Source of the DNA: Brevibacterium sp. 'Marine'
GTDB taxonomy: Bacteria; Actinomycetota; Actinomycetes; Actinomycetales; Brevibacteriaceae
Length of the DNA: 64,000 bases
Assembly: GCF_012844365.1 (NCBI RefSeq)
Contig: NZ_CP051626.1
Span: 4,030,001-4,094,000, forward strand
Reading direction: 5' to 3'
Below the pieces are notes generated by a model. That model made no database searches. It was not told where the DNA came from and was given only the letters and a program-made list of their open reading frames with translations. The position numbers and the translations under genes are program-made. Below, piece by piece: positions 50,099 to 58,549 of the stretch (position 1 is its first letter; every line of letters begins with the position of its first letter).

Positions 50099-51193
50099 AT
50101 GACGAGTATGCCGATAGCGGCTGCAATTCTCAGGCAGCCCGGAGCCGATCTCTCCATCGAAACCGTGCACATAGATTCGCCCTTGCCGACTGAAGTTCGT
50201 CTGCGAACTCTCGCCGTCGGCCTGTGCCACAGCGACCTCCATTATGTGAATGGAAATCTGCCGATCGATGTGCCTGCTGTCCTCGGCCATGAGGTCTGTG
50301 GTGAGGTCGAAGCTGTCGGCGATTCCTGCAATGGTATCCGCGTCGGGGACAGAGTGGTCGCCACGATCACACCGAACTGCGGTAAATGCTCTGCCTGTGT
50401 TCGGGGTCGGGCCGCGCTCTGTCTGCGGTCTTCCGTCGAGCGGAGACGACACCGCCCCAAACTCACCGATGCCGACGGCACTCCGATCAATCAGCTCGGT
50501 GGGATCGGCGCCTTCGCAGAAGCAGTCCTGGTCTCAGATAGCGCGGTTGTGCCAGTGGATCCGGGTGTTCCTTCATCCGAGGCATGTCTGTTGGGGTGCT
50601 GTGTGGCGACCGGCTACGGCGCCGTTGTCCATGGAGCAGAGGTCTCACCATCGGACACTGTTGCCGTCATCGGCTGCGGAGGAGTGGGCATTGCCGCCAT
50701 CCAGGCCGCCCGTATCGCTGGAGCCAGTCGAGTGATCGCCATCGATCTCCATGATGAGAAGCTCGATCGTGCCCACTCATTCGGTGCAACCGACGTGGTC
50801 CGCGCCGATGATCGGCTGGTCGCCGCGGTGCACGAGATAGTGCCCGGAGGAGTCGACAAGAGCTTCGAAGCGGTCGGTTCTCCGGCGACGGCTTCCGCCG
50901 CGTTCAACATACTGGCTGCAGATGGCACCGCCACCATACTCGGCCTGCAACCGGCTGGAAACACGATCACAATCGATGCCGAGATGCTCATCGAAGGGGA
51001 TCGGCAGATCACCGGGGCCTACATGGGGGCGAATCGGTTGGCGCAGGATGTACGGTCGTTTTCGGATCACAGGCGTCGGGGCACGCTCGACCTCGCCTCG
51101 ATGGTGACATCGACATGGTCTTTCGATGAGATCAATGCCGGATTGAAGACGATGACCGACCCGGATTCGGTTCGTGCCGTAGTGACTTTCTGA
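50099..51193 (+). CDS. Zinc-dependent alcohol dehydrogenase (MDR family)
   Basis: A 364-residue medium-chain dehydrogenase. ATG 50099 follows GAAGGAG. Catalytic zinc ligands are in VGLCHSDLHY (Cys) and LGHEVCGEVEAVG (His-Glu) with a later Cys in LLGCCVATGYGAV; the structural-zinc lobe is NCGKCSACVRGRAALC. The Rossmann loop is VIGCGGVGIAAIQAARIAGA. The closest style is class III/mycothiol-type or aryl-alcohol ADH, giving an aldehyde from an alcohol with NAD(P). It is convergent with the aminotransferase of the catabolic cluster and may serve it. Confidence 0.88.
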   Translation: MTSMPIAAAILRQPGADLSIETVHIDSPLPTEVRLRTLAVGLCHSDLHYVNGNLPIDVPAVLGHEVCGEVEAVGDSCNGIRVGDRVVATITPNCGKCSACVRGRAALCLRSSVERRRHRPKLTDADGTPINQLGGIGAFAEAVLVSDSAVVPVDPGVPSSEACLLGCCVATGYGAVVHGAEVSPSDTVAVIGCGGVGIAAIQAARIAGASRVIAIDLHDEKLDRAHSFGATDVVRADDRLVAAVHEIVPGGVDKSFEAVGSPATASAAFNILAADGTATILGLQPAGNTITIDAEMLIEGDRQITGAYMGANRLAQDVRSFSDHRRRGTLDLASMVTSTWSFDEINAGLKTMTDPDSVRAVVTF

Positions 51194-51296
51194 GCACTAT
51201 CGGCGTCGCACCGACGCGAGTCGGAACAGCTGAAGCGTTGTGGGTGAATCCGAGACCAGGCGTCTCGGATCCACCCGAATTTTGTTACAGGTCGAC

Positions 51297-52676
51297 TCAG
51301 AACGTTGAGAGCGTCGTCGGAGTCGCTGCCGCTCGCCACTTTTCAATCACCGGTTCGAAGCTGGATAGGGCGTCGTCGAGCAGCTCCAGCAACTCGCGAA
51401 TCTCGTCAGCAGTGATTGTCAGCGGAGGTGCCACGATAACGGCATTGTTCAACGGCGCAATGCCGGCAGGGTAGACGACGAGCCCCTTCGCAAAACAGAT
51501 CTCGGTGAAGCTCGTCGAGGCGTTGCATTCAGCCTTCGGCGGTTGCCTGTTGGTTCGGTCGAGGACGAACTCGAAGCCCCAGAGCAGACCCCGTCCACGC
51601 ACATCATCGATGAAGTCGTATCGCTTCTGCAGGCTCTGCAGACCGTCTTCGAGTTGCCGCCCACGAGCTCTGACGTTCCCAAGGACATGAGAGTTGTCCA
51701 TCACGTCTAAGACGGCAAGGCATGCCGCCGCGCCGAGTGGGTTCCCCGAGAACGTATGTCCGAATGGAGCCGTCCCCGTTCCGCTGCGGAACACGTCGAC
51801 GATATGCTCCCTCAGCAGAGCCCCTGCAACCGGAGTGTAGCCCGCGCTGAGTCCCTTGCCCAGAAGGAGAATGTCAGGAACGATTCCCTCATCGTGGCAG
51901 GCGAACCACTCGCCGGTTCTCCCCATCCCGGTGATCACTTCGTCCACGATGAAGAGGACCTCATGACGATCACAGATCTCTCTGAGCCGCCGAAGATAGC
52001 CGCGAGGTGGAACGAGCACTCCACCGGCTGCGCCGACGATGGGTTCGACGATGATGCCTGCCACCGAGGCGGCTCCGAATTCTTCGATTGCCGACTCGAA
52101 CTCGTAGGCGGCACGGTCCGCATATTCGGCCTCGGTTTCGCCTGGCTTGGCAAAGCGGTAAGCATGTGCGGCCGGGGCATTCGGAAATCGATGAAGCAGA
52201 TCTCCGTAGTCGGGTCGTCGCGCGTTATGTCCGGACATGGAAAGAGCACCCATCGACATCCCGTGGTAGCTCACGTGCCGGCTGACGATCGTAGTCTTGT
52301 CGTGCCTTTGCTGTCTCTGCCAGTAACTCACCGCTGTCCGAATGGCATACTCGGAAGCTTCGGAACCGCTGTTGACGAAGAATGCGTAATTGAGATCTCC
52401 CGGCGCCAGTGCGGTGATCCTATGAGCGAGCTCCTCTGCTGGCACGTTGGTGAACTGCGAACGGTAAGAGAATGCCAGCTGCTTGGCCTGCGCCTGGAGT
52501 GCAGCAGCAATCTCGGGGCGTCCGTGGCCGATGTTGGCTGTCATCGCTCCGCTGGAGCCGTCGAGATACGAATTGCCCTCATCGTCAAAGAGCCTGACTC
52601 CACGTCCCCTGGTCGCACGCCGGTACCGTCCGTCGACTACCGGTTTGAGTAGGGCACTTCCGCTCTTGCCGTCCAT
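51297..52676 (-). CDS. Class III aminotransferase
   Basis: A 459-residue PLP transaminase. ATG 52676 (MDGKSGSALL) follows GGAGC. FVNSGSEASEYAIRTAVSYWQ binds the PLP phosphate; VLFIVDEVITGMGRTGEWFA holds the Asp facing the pyridine nitrogen; LLLGKGLSAGYTPVAGALL holds the Schiff-base Lys; FGHTFSGNPLGAAACLAVLDV is the conserved Thr loop. The family moves amino groups from omega-amines or amino acids such as GABA and beta-alanine to a keto acid. It is 49 bp downstream of an aldehyde dehydrogenase on the same strand. Together they would turn an amino-aldehyde or amine into an acid. Confidence 0.9.
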   Translation of the reverse strand: MDGKSGSALLKPVVDGRYRRATRGRGVRLFDDEGNSYLDGSSGAMTANIGHGRPEIAAALQAQAKQLAFSYRSQFTNVPAEELAHRITALAPGDLNYAFFVNSGSEASEYAIRTAVSYWQRQQRHDKTTIVSRHVSYHGMSMGALSMSGHNARRPDYGDLLHRFPNAPAAHAYRFAKPGETEAEYADRAAYEFESAIEEFGAASVAGIIVEPIVGAAGGVLVPPRGYLRRLREICDRHEVLFIVDEVITGMGRTGEWFACHDEGIVPDILLLGKGLSAGYTPVAGALLREHIVDVFRSGTGTAPFGHTFSGNPLGAAACLAVLDVMDNSHVLGNVRARGRQLEDGLQSLQKRYDFIDDVRGRGLLWGFEFVLDRTNRQPPKAECNASTSFTEICFAKGLVVYPAGIAPLNNAVIVAPPLTITADEIRELLELLDDALSSFEPVIEKWRAAATPTTLSTF

Positions 52677-52725
52677 GGTTGCTCCTGTTCTCTGAACTTG
52701 GTCATCGGTACCGCCGACTTGTCGA

Positions 52726-54225
52726 TCAGAGCGGTGCAGAGGCACTGTCCACGCCGATGACTCGCTGGCCGAGGAAGAACTTCACTCCGCTTTCGGCAGT
52801 ATGCCCTCCGATTCCGCTGTCCGCCCAGAACGTCTGCTGCGACCCCGGAGCCAAATCACTCATAAAGGTTCCGTTGACCCGCACTTCCCCCGCTCGAATG
52901 CGTGCCGCGACGTCGAGCGCCTTTTCGGAATCACTGCCGAAGACAAACGCGTCGAGCCCTGTCCGCGGACCATTCGCCAGGCGTATCGCCTCGTCTGTCG
53001 ACGCGACAGGGTGAATCGTCACAAGAGGACCGAACAGTTCGTCCACTGCTTGATCGGCCGTGCACCCAGTGATGATTCCGGGCGAGAGGAACCATCCGTC
53101 CAACGGTGGGAGATCGGCCCCGGCAGTCACAGTACCGCCGAGGTGCTTCAGCCGCTCCACCGCGTTCTGGAGTCCTTGGTAATGGCGCTCGAAGGCCATC
53201 GGCCCCACTTCGGTTGTCGTATCAAGCCCATGCCCGACAACGAGCGCAGCGATCTCCGCCGCCATCGCCTCCACCAGCTCATCGTGTCTGGCGCTGGGCA
53301 CCAAGACCTTCCCCGGAGCTTCGCACCACTGACCGTTGAGGCGCGTCATACCCCGCACGATGGATCGGGCAGTCACATCCAGGTCGGCATCGTCGAGAAC
53401 GATCACCGGATTGTTCGAACCGAGCTCCATCTGCATGACGGCCAGATTGCCGGCGGCCGCTTGCGCCACCGATCGTCCGGCAACGTCCCCTCCCGTGAAC
53501 GAAACTGCTTCTATTCGTTCATCAGCCGACAACCACGAACCGACTTCACCTGACCCGTGCACCAATTGAATAGCAGTCAGCGGATACCCCATGGACTCCA
53601 TCGCCTCAACGAAACACTCGACGAGGATCTGGCAACCATTCGGAGCGTTTTCCGATGGCTTGAGAATCACGGGACAGCCGGCGGCTACCGCAGCAGCGAT
53701 TTTGCCGACGGCGGTGAATGTCGGCGCATTCCATGGAGCGATGATGAGTGCTGGCCCCAGCGGCTTGCGCATGATCACGACGTTTCTGCCGTCGTGGTCC
53801 AAGACCTCGTGCTGACCCAGCGATTCCGCTTCATCGGCTGCGGATCGCACTCTGTCGCCGAGTGCGCTCGAGATGGTGCGGGTTGTCGAGATCGGGACTC
53901 CAGTGTCCATTGAGTCCTGAATCGCGATTTCGGCCTGCCGTCGATCGATGCGATCGGCTGTCTGTCGAAGCAGCTCGATCCTCTTCTCCCACGGGAAAGC
54001 GTCGATCGTTTCCGCATCATGAGCAGCGGCGGCTGTTGCCAGTGCACGTTCCACCTGGGCCCGAGAGGCGTACCGAACGGGCTGCCGAACTTCTCCAGTG
54101 TTCGGATCGTTCAGCGAACGTTCGCCCGCCGGCAGCCTCACCCATTCTCCGGCGATGTAAGCGCGCTGCTCGATGGCCGGAGCGGAGGGTCTTGAGGATT
54201 CACTGATGTTGGGCGATGCGGTCAT
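52726..54225 (-). CDS. NAD(P)-dependent aldehyde dehydrogenase family protein
   Basis: A 499-residue aldehyde dehydrogenase. ATG 54225 (MTASPNISES) follows AAGGA. Signature parts are LGPALIIAPWNAPTFTAVGKIAAAVAAGCPVILKPSE, the oxyanion/cofactor loop with ISFTGGD-like AVSFTGGDVAGRSVA, base Glu in MQMELGSNNPVIVLDDADL, and nucleophile Cys in RLNGQWCEAPGKVLV. The GQWCEAPGK context differs from the usual GQxCxAxxR, pointing to a divergent subgroup. Middle gene of the minus arm of the catabolic locus, between the HtaA-domain protein and the aminotransferase. Confidence 0.88.
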   Translation of the reverse strand: MTASPNISESSRPSAPAIEQRAYIAGEWVRLPAGERSLNDPNTGEVRQPVRYASRAQVERALATAAAAHDAETIDAFPWEKRIELLRQTADRIDRRQAEIAIQDSMDTGVPISTTRTISSALGDRVRSAADEAESLGQHEVLDHDGRNVVIMRKPLGPALIIAPWNAPTFTAVGKIAAAVAAGCPVILKPSENAPNGCQILVECFVEAMESMGYPLTAIQLVHGSGEVGSWLSADERIEAVSFTGGDVAGRSVAQAAAGNLAVMQMELGSNNPVIVLDDADLDVTARSIVRGMTRLNGQWCEAPGKVLVPSARHDELVEAMAAEIAALVVGHGLDTTTEVGPMAFERHYQGLQNAVERLKHLGGTVTAGADLPPLDGWFLSPGIITGCTADQAVDELFGPLVTIHPVASTDEAIRLANGPRTGLDAFVFGSDSEKALDVAARIRAGEVRVNGTFMSDLAPGSQQTFWADSGIGGHTAESGVKFFLGQRVIGVDSASAPL

Positions 54226-54304
54226 CGGGCAATCCTTGTCTCTGGGAGTCTCGTGAAATGGCGATTGAGGAGTCATAGCGAATCTGGTTCGAGTGATCCC
54301 GACC

Positions 54305-54823
54305 TCATCCGCTCATCCCTGTGTCAGCTGGAGCTAGTGCGGCTGTTGGCAACCGCATGGTCAGAGGCGCAAGTTGCTCTCCCGCGCTGTATGAACCGCC
54401 GAAGAGCTCAGCGCCCTCTTCCGACAGAGTGGCTGGAGCCTCCGCCCACATGGTCACTGCCCCCTCATTGATCGGTTCGGGAAGGCTGAGATGAGCAAGA
54501 TGAAGCCAGCCTCCGTCGCCATCCTCGACAGCCAGCTCGGCGGTTTCCCGCCTCATGACGATTCTCGGATTCCTGAGGTCGATGGATAGGAAGCCCAGGT
54601 GAGCGCGGAAACGAACTTCGCCATTGAAAGCGAACTGACCGAGGCTTCGGTCCGCACCTACTGATTCCAGTTCGAAATGGAATTCGGAGGAGGGTGTGAT
54701 CGCTGCACCATCGTCGATCTCAATGCTCCCGTCGTGCGAGCTTCTGATGTAGTTGACGAAGCTGGACTTCACCGCCCAGGCGAATCCAACATCGGCACGT
54801 CGGTGTGCTGAAGGAGTGGACAC
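54305..54823 (-). CDS. Single HtaA-domain protein without signal peptide
   Basis: A 172-residue protein whose body (about residues 11-135) follows the HtaA domain pattern: VGFAWAVKSSFVNYIRS at the start with Tyr25, GSIEIDDGA, then GQFAFNGEVRFRAHLGFLSIDLRNPRIVMR, the F-x-G-x-V-x-F-x-x-H-x-G motif, and an acidic tail. HtaA domains of corynebacteria are cell-surface haem-binding modules, with an axial Tyr in the SFxxY region. Here there is no signal peptide or anchor, so it would be cytoplasmic. It heads the minus arm, divergent from the amidotransferase/P450 arm. A haem-related or substrate-binding role for the P450 system is a speculation. Confidence 0.7.
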   Translation of the reverse strand: MSTPSAHRRADVGFAWAVKSSFVNYIRSSHDGSIEIDDGAAITPSSEFHFELESVGADRSLGQFAFNGEVRFRAHLGFLSIDLRNPRIVMRRETAELAVEDGDGGWLHLAHLSLPEPINEGAVTMWAEAPATLSEEGAELFGGSYSAGEQLAPLTMRLPTAALAPADTGMSG

Positions 54824-55138
54824 GTAGACCTCCGCAATCTCGGTTCACGGCGCTTCTCCGCCACAGAATGTGCGAAGGGTCCGCAACTTCTCTTCTGCTT
54901 TGAAGTGGTTGATACCCAGCTTCTCGGATTCTGCATATTGAACTATGGCGTTCCAATACATACTGATGAGGTGGGCTGTGCGCGCTGCACATCACTTTGC
55001 GCTTCGAACGTGTGACTCTGATGATGAGAACACTTATTTGTGATGCACAGCGTTGCGTCTGCAACCACCGCCCGATGGCGAAGACACAGATCGGGCATCT
55101 GCAGTCAGATATCGACCACAAGCAGAGGAGAATGATCA
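54824..55138. other. 315-bp divergent promoter region of the catabolic locus
   Basis: No gene is seen. It separates the minus arm (HtaA-domain protein, aldehyde dehydrogenase, aminotransferase) from the plus arm (amidotransferases to P450). It is lower in GC and contains imperfect inverted segments GCTGCACATCA and TGATGCACAGC, about 50 bp apart, as possible regulator sites. No regulator gene is present in the visible cluster. Confidence 0.45.
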
Positions 55139-55909
55139 GTGACTGAAAACGATCGGTTGAGAAGCAGGGAGGCCTCTCTGCTCGTCATCGAATGTGACGA
55201 GAAATGTGATCTCGACCGATTCTCCGGCTGGCTCGCCGACGCGGCCGTGCAGGTTGAGGTCTTCAGACCTCACCGAGGTCAGAAGCTTCCGACGAAGTTG
55301 GATCACGATGGTCTCATCGTTCTCGGCGGCGAGCTCAGTGCCCTGGACGATGAGCACCACCCGTGGCTGGCAGACATCCGTTCGCTGCAGCGAAGCGCTC
55401 ATCACGACAGTATTCCGAGCTTAGGAATCTGTCTCGGGGCACAACTGCTTGCACAGGCGATGGGAGGCACGGTCGAACCCGGGGAAGACGGTTTTGAGAT
55501 CGGTCTCATCTCCGTCCAACTTCGTCACGATGCCGAACGGGATCCACTCTTCAATGATGTGGATACGTCTTTCCTCGCTCCGTCCTTTCACATGGACGCC
55601 ATCACCCGCCTGCCCCCTGAAGCACAGTGGTTGGCCGATGGCGAAACCTATCTGCACCAAGCCTTTCGGACAGGCACGTCATGGGGAGTTCAGTTCCACC
55701 CGGAAATCACGCCGAGTCGCCTGCGCAGATGGAATCGGATCGCCGAGTCTCTCGGCGCAGCGACCAAAGAAGATCTGGAAGCGATAGCGCAGAGGTTTGA
55801 CGATGAGGATTCGCGTGTCGAACTCAGCAGCAACCGCATAGCAGCCAACTTCATCTCCCTGCTGAGAAGCTCAGCAATGACAATCGAGCAGGCGAAGGAG
55901 GCTCTGTGA
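55139..55909 (+). CDS. Class I glutamine amidotransferase (GuaA-type domain), first of a tandem pair
   Basis: A 256-residue stand-alone GATase. GTG 55139 follows GAGGAG. The triad is complete: Cys98 in SLGICLGAQLLAQ, His187 and Glu189 in GVQFHPEI. Such single-domain enzymes hydrolyse gamma-glutamyl amides or feed ammonia to a partner. The gene is coupled to a second, related GATase by a 4-bp overlap. In aniline-type pathways a GATase-like protein accompanies a glutamine-synthetase-like ligase and removes or guards gamma-glutamyl intermediates; the same logic may hold here, by inference. Confidence 0.85.
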   Translation: MTENDRLRSREASLLVIECDEKCDLDRFSGWLADAAVQVEVFRPHRGQKLPTKLDHDGLIVLGGELSALDDEHHPWLADIRSLQRSAHHDSIPSLGICLGAQLLAQAMGGTVEPGEDGFEIGLISVQLRHDAERDPLFNDVDTSFLAPSFHMDAITRLPPEAQWLADGETYLHQAFRTGTSWGVQFHPEITPSRLRRWNRIAESLGAATKEDLEAIAQRFDDEDSRVELSSNRIAANFISLLRSSAMTIEQAKEAL

Positions 55910-56637
55910 CCTCAGATTCCGCAGTCCATATCCTCATCATCGAACCCGACCCTATGGGCCCGCCCGAACGATTTGCCGAATGGTTCCGGGCTGCCGGCGC
56001 CGACGTGAGAGTGCTGCGGCCTCATCTCGGCGAACCGATTCCTCACCAGGTCGATGTCGACGCCTTGGTCGTCATGGGCGGGCAGATGAATGCTCTAGCG
56101 GACGACGATCATCCTTGGCTCGAAGATATTCGCCGGCTCTATCGGACTTGCGTCGGCTCGGGACTGCCGGTCCTCGGGATCTGTCTCGGCGCACAGCTGC
56201 TGGCAACGGCGTTCGGCGGGGAAGTCGAGATTTCGAGTGACCGCGGCCCTGAACATGGCTTGGTCGAAGTCGACTGGACCGAACACGCGGATACAGACCC
56301 GGTCATTTCTGGACTCGCGTCACCGTTCACTGCTTGCGGATCTCACTCCGACGGCGTTTCTGCACTTCCCGCAGACTCGGTGCTCCTGGGCAAGGGCCGA
56401 ACCTATCCCCATCAAGTGTTCCGCATCGGTTCGGCCGTCGGTGTCCAGTTCCACCCGGAAACCACTCCTACACGATTCCGGCAGTGGTGTCGACTCGAAG
56501 CTCGAAACGACGACGAGAACCAGATGCTCGCGGACAAGATCCGCGAGTTCGAAGAACGCGACAGCGAAATTGCGCAATCGACGAAGATGCTCGCAGACCA
56601 CTTCCTCGCCACTGTGAACGACACGACATCACACTGA
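55906..56637 (+). CDS. Class I glutamine amidotransferase, second of a tandem pair
   Basis: A 243-residue GATase starting at GTG inside the end of its paralogue. Triad: Cys93 in VLGICLGAQLLAT, His183 and Glu185 in GVQFHPET. The order of elements (FAEWFRAAGADVRVLRPHLGE, MGGQMNALADDDHPWL) parallels the first GATase, so the pair likely arose by duplication and has diverged to perhaps a third identity. Both are intact, which suggests either a heterodimer or two different gamma-glutamyl substrates. It is followed by a 226-bp gap and the permease. Confidence 0.85.
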   Translation: MTSDSAVHILIIEPDPMGPPERFAEWFRAAGADVRVLRPHLGEPIPHQVDVDALVVMGGQMNALADDDHPWLEDIRRLYRTCVGSGLPVLGICLGAQLLATAFGGEVEISSDRGPEHGLVEVDWTEHADTDPVISGLASPFTACGSHSDGVSALPADSVLLGKGRTYPHQVFRIGSAVGVQFHPETTPTRFRQWCRLEARNDDENQMLADKIREFEERDSEIAQSTKMLADHFLATVNDTTSH

Positions 56638-56863
56638 CATCCCGGCGACGGACAATTCTCAGACTCGGTTCCGATCCAATTGCCGTTGGAACGTGTGCAC
56701 TATCAGACCCATAAATGTGTTCACGATGACCACTGTGATGCAGCTCTCCGAGGAATAGGTTGTCGACACGCATCATGCTCCTGTTCAAACAGCGCCAGGG
56801 AATGAGCCACTGAACTTCCTGCGCCGGCTAGATGCGACATTCTCAACGGAGAGGCAATTCGCT

Positions 56864-58399
56864 ATGTCACAGCTGAAAAAGTCAACGACGACTCTGCCGC
56901 CGACTGACGGCAGAGCCGCATCAACGAATCTGATGAAGGGGTCGATCCGATTCGTCACAATCGTCCTCATGGTGACAGCAGCGGCGGCGCCGCTTGTCGT
57001 CGTATCGACCTACATCCCTATCTCTTTCGCGTTCGGAGCTGGAATCACCGCACCGATCACGTATTTGGCGGCAACGCTCATCCTCCTGCTGTTCGCGATC
57101 GGTTTCGCGCAGATGGCCAAACGGATCACAGCAGCGGGTGCATTCTACAATTTCAGCACCCAAGGCTTGGGACGCCCCGTCGGACTCGGGACCGGCTGGA
57201 CCATCATGCTGGCTTACGCCATGATCGCTCCCGCCATCAGCGGCGGGTTCGGATACTTCACATCATCGATGCTGGCCAAGTATCTTTCACTCGAAATACC
57301 CTGGTGGATCTGCAGCATCGCCGGACTGGCACTGATGTTCGTGATCTCGTACTTCAAGGTCACAGTCACCGGCCGTGTTCTCGGAATCGCCCTCGGCCTC
57401 GAAGTCCTCATCGTCTTCATACTGGCGACGGCAATCATCATCAGCGGTGGAACAGACGGCCAGGTGCCCCAGGCCTTCAATCCTGCTGGATGGCTGACCG
57501 CCCCCGCAGTCGGCATCGGGTTCTTCTTCGCCTTCTGGTCATGGATCGGCTTTGAAACCACGGCAATTTATGGGGAAGAGACCACAGATCCCAAGGAGTC
57601 GGTACCCCGGGCGACCTATATCGCCGTCATCACCCTGGGCCTGTTCTATGCTTTCGCGGCCTATTCGGGAGTCGTCGGATTCGGTGATGAAACGCAGACT
57701 CAGGCCGGCAATCTCGTCGGCGAGTACTTCTTCGTCCTCGCCGATATGTACACCTGGCCCATTGTCGGAGTGCTCATGGACTTCCTCGTCATCACAGGCT
57801 TCTTCGCCTGCTCTTTCGCGTTCCACAACAACGCCTCGCGCTACCTGTTCTCAATGGGACGTGACGGTATCCTTCCGAGCCGTCTCGGACGTACTCACCC
57901 AAGCCACAAATCTCCCTATATCGCCAATGGTGTTCAGGCAGGCATCGCGATCATCACAGTGGCAATCTTTGCATCTCTTGGGGCTGACCCCCTGCTGCAC
58001 CTTGGCACATGGCTGCCGATCTTCTGCACAGCTGCCGTCGTGTTCGTTCAGATGACAGTCTCGATCGCAGTGATCGGCTACTTCTTCAAGATCGGCAGAC
58101 GAGGCATCGGAGACTACTGGAAGACGCTCATTGCACCGGCTCTCGGCGCAATCGCACAAGCAGTTGTACTCGTTCTCCTGACGATCTATATCCCGTTCCT
58201 CGCCGAACACGACATCTTGGCACTCAACCTGATTCCCCTCTATGTCGGAATCATTTTCGTAGGAGGCATCATCTATGCCCTCTATCTCCGAGCGAAGAAG
58301 CCTCAGATCTACCTTCAGATCGGCCGAGTCTATGACGATGAGGAAGAGGAATCTATGGCCGAAGAGCCGATTCCAGGTAGCACCGCGACCACGCTCTGA
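56864..58399 (+). CDS. APC family amino acid/amine permease
   Basis: A 511-residue permease with about 12 to 14 helices, preceded by GGAGAGGC. Residues 1-35 are a polar N-terminus. Helix 1 region FVTIVLMVTAAAAPLVVVSTYIPI and helix 6 segment FWSWIGFETTAIYGEETTDPKESVPRATY, the conserved E-E-x-x-x-P stretch of the APC superfamily, are clear. An acidic C-terminus follows (YDDEEEESMAEE). In Puu-like amine pathways the permease gene precedes the gamma-glutamyl ligase gene as here, so it is the likely importer of the amine. Confidence 0.87.
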   Translation: MSQLKKSTTTLPPTDGRAASTNLMKGSIRFVTIVLMVTAAAAPLVVVSTYIPISFAFGAGITAPITYLAATLILLLFAIGFAQMAKRITAAGAFYNFSTQGLGRPVGLGTGWTIMLAYAMIAPAISGGFGYFTSSMLAKYLSLEIPWWICSIAGLALMFVISYFKVTVTGRVLGIALGLEVLIVFILATAIIISGGTDGQVPQAFNPAGWLTAPAVGIGFFFAFWSWIGFETTAIYGEETTDPKESVPRATYIAVITLGLFYAFAAYSGVVGFGDETQTQAGNLVGEYFFVLADMYTWPIVGVLMDFLVITGFFACSFAFHNNASRYLFSMGRDGILPSRLGRTHPSHKSPYIANGVQAGIAIITVAIFASLGADPLLHLGTWLPIFCTAAVVFVQMTVSIAVIGYFFKIGRRGIGDYWKTLIAPALGAIAQAVVLVLLTIYIPFLAEHDILALNLIPLYVGIIFVGGIIYALYLRAKKPQIYLQIGRVYDDEEEESMAEEPIPGSTATTL

Positions 58400-58549
58400 C
58401 CAGCGCAACGCACCCCTCTCATTCCGAACAGAGGCAGTATGCACGCTGTCGAAGTAGAGCGTGTGCTCACCGCACATAACACTCACTCAGCCGACCGATA
58501 CGGTCAGAACACATCAGAATCAATGAAGACGATGAAAGAAGGAAACACC

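Noticed and set aside
55139-56637. Tandem GATases as subunits of GMP or carbamoyl-phosphate synthesis
   Set aside because: No synthetase partner domains nearby and the setting is catabolic.
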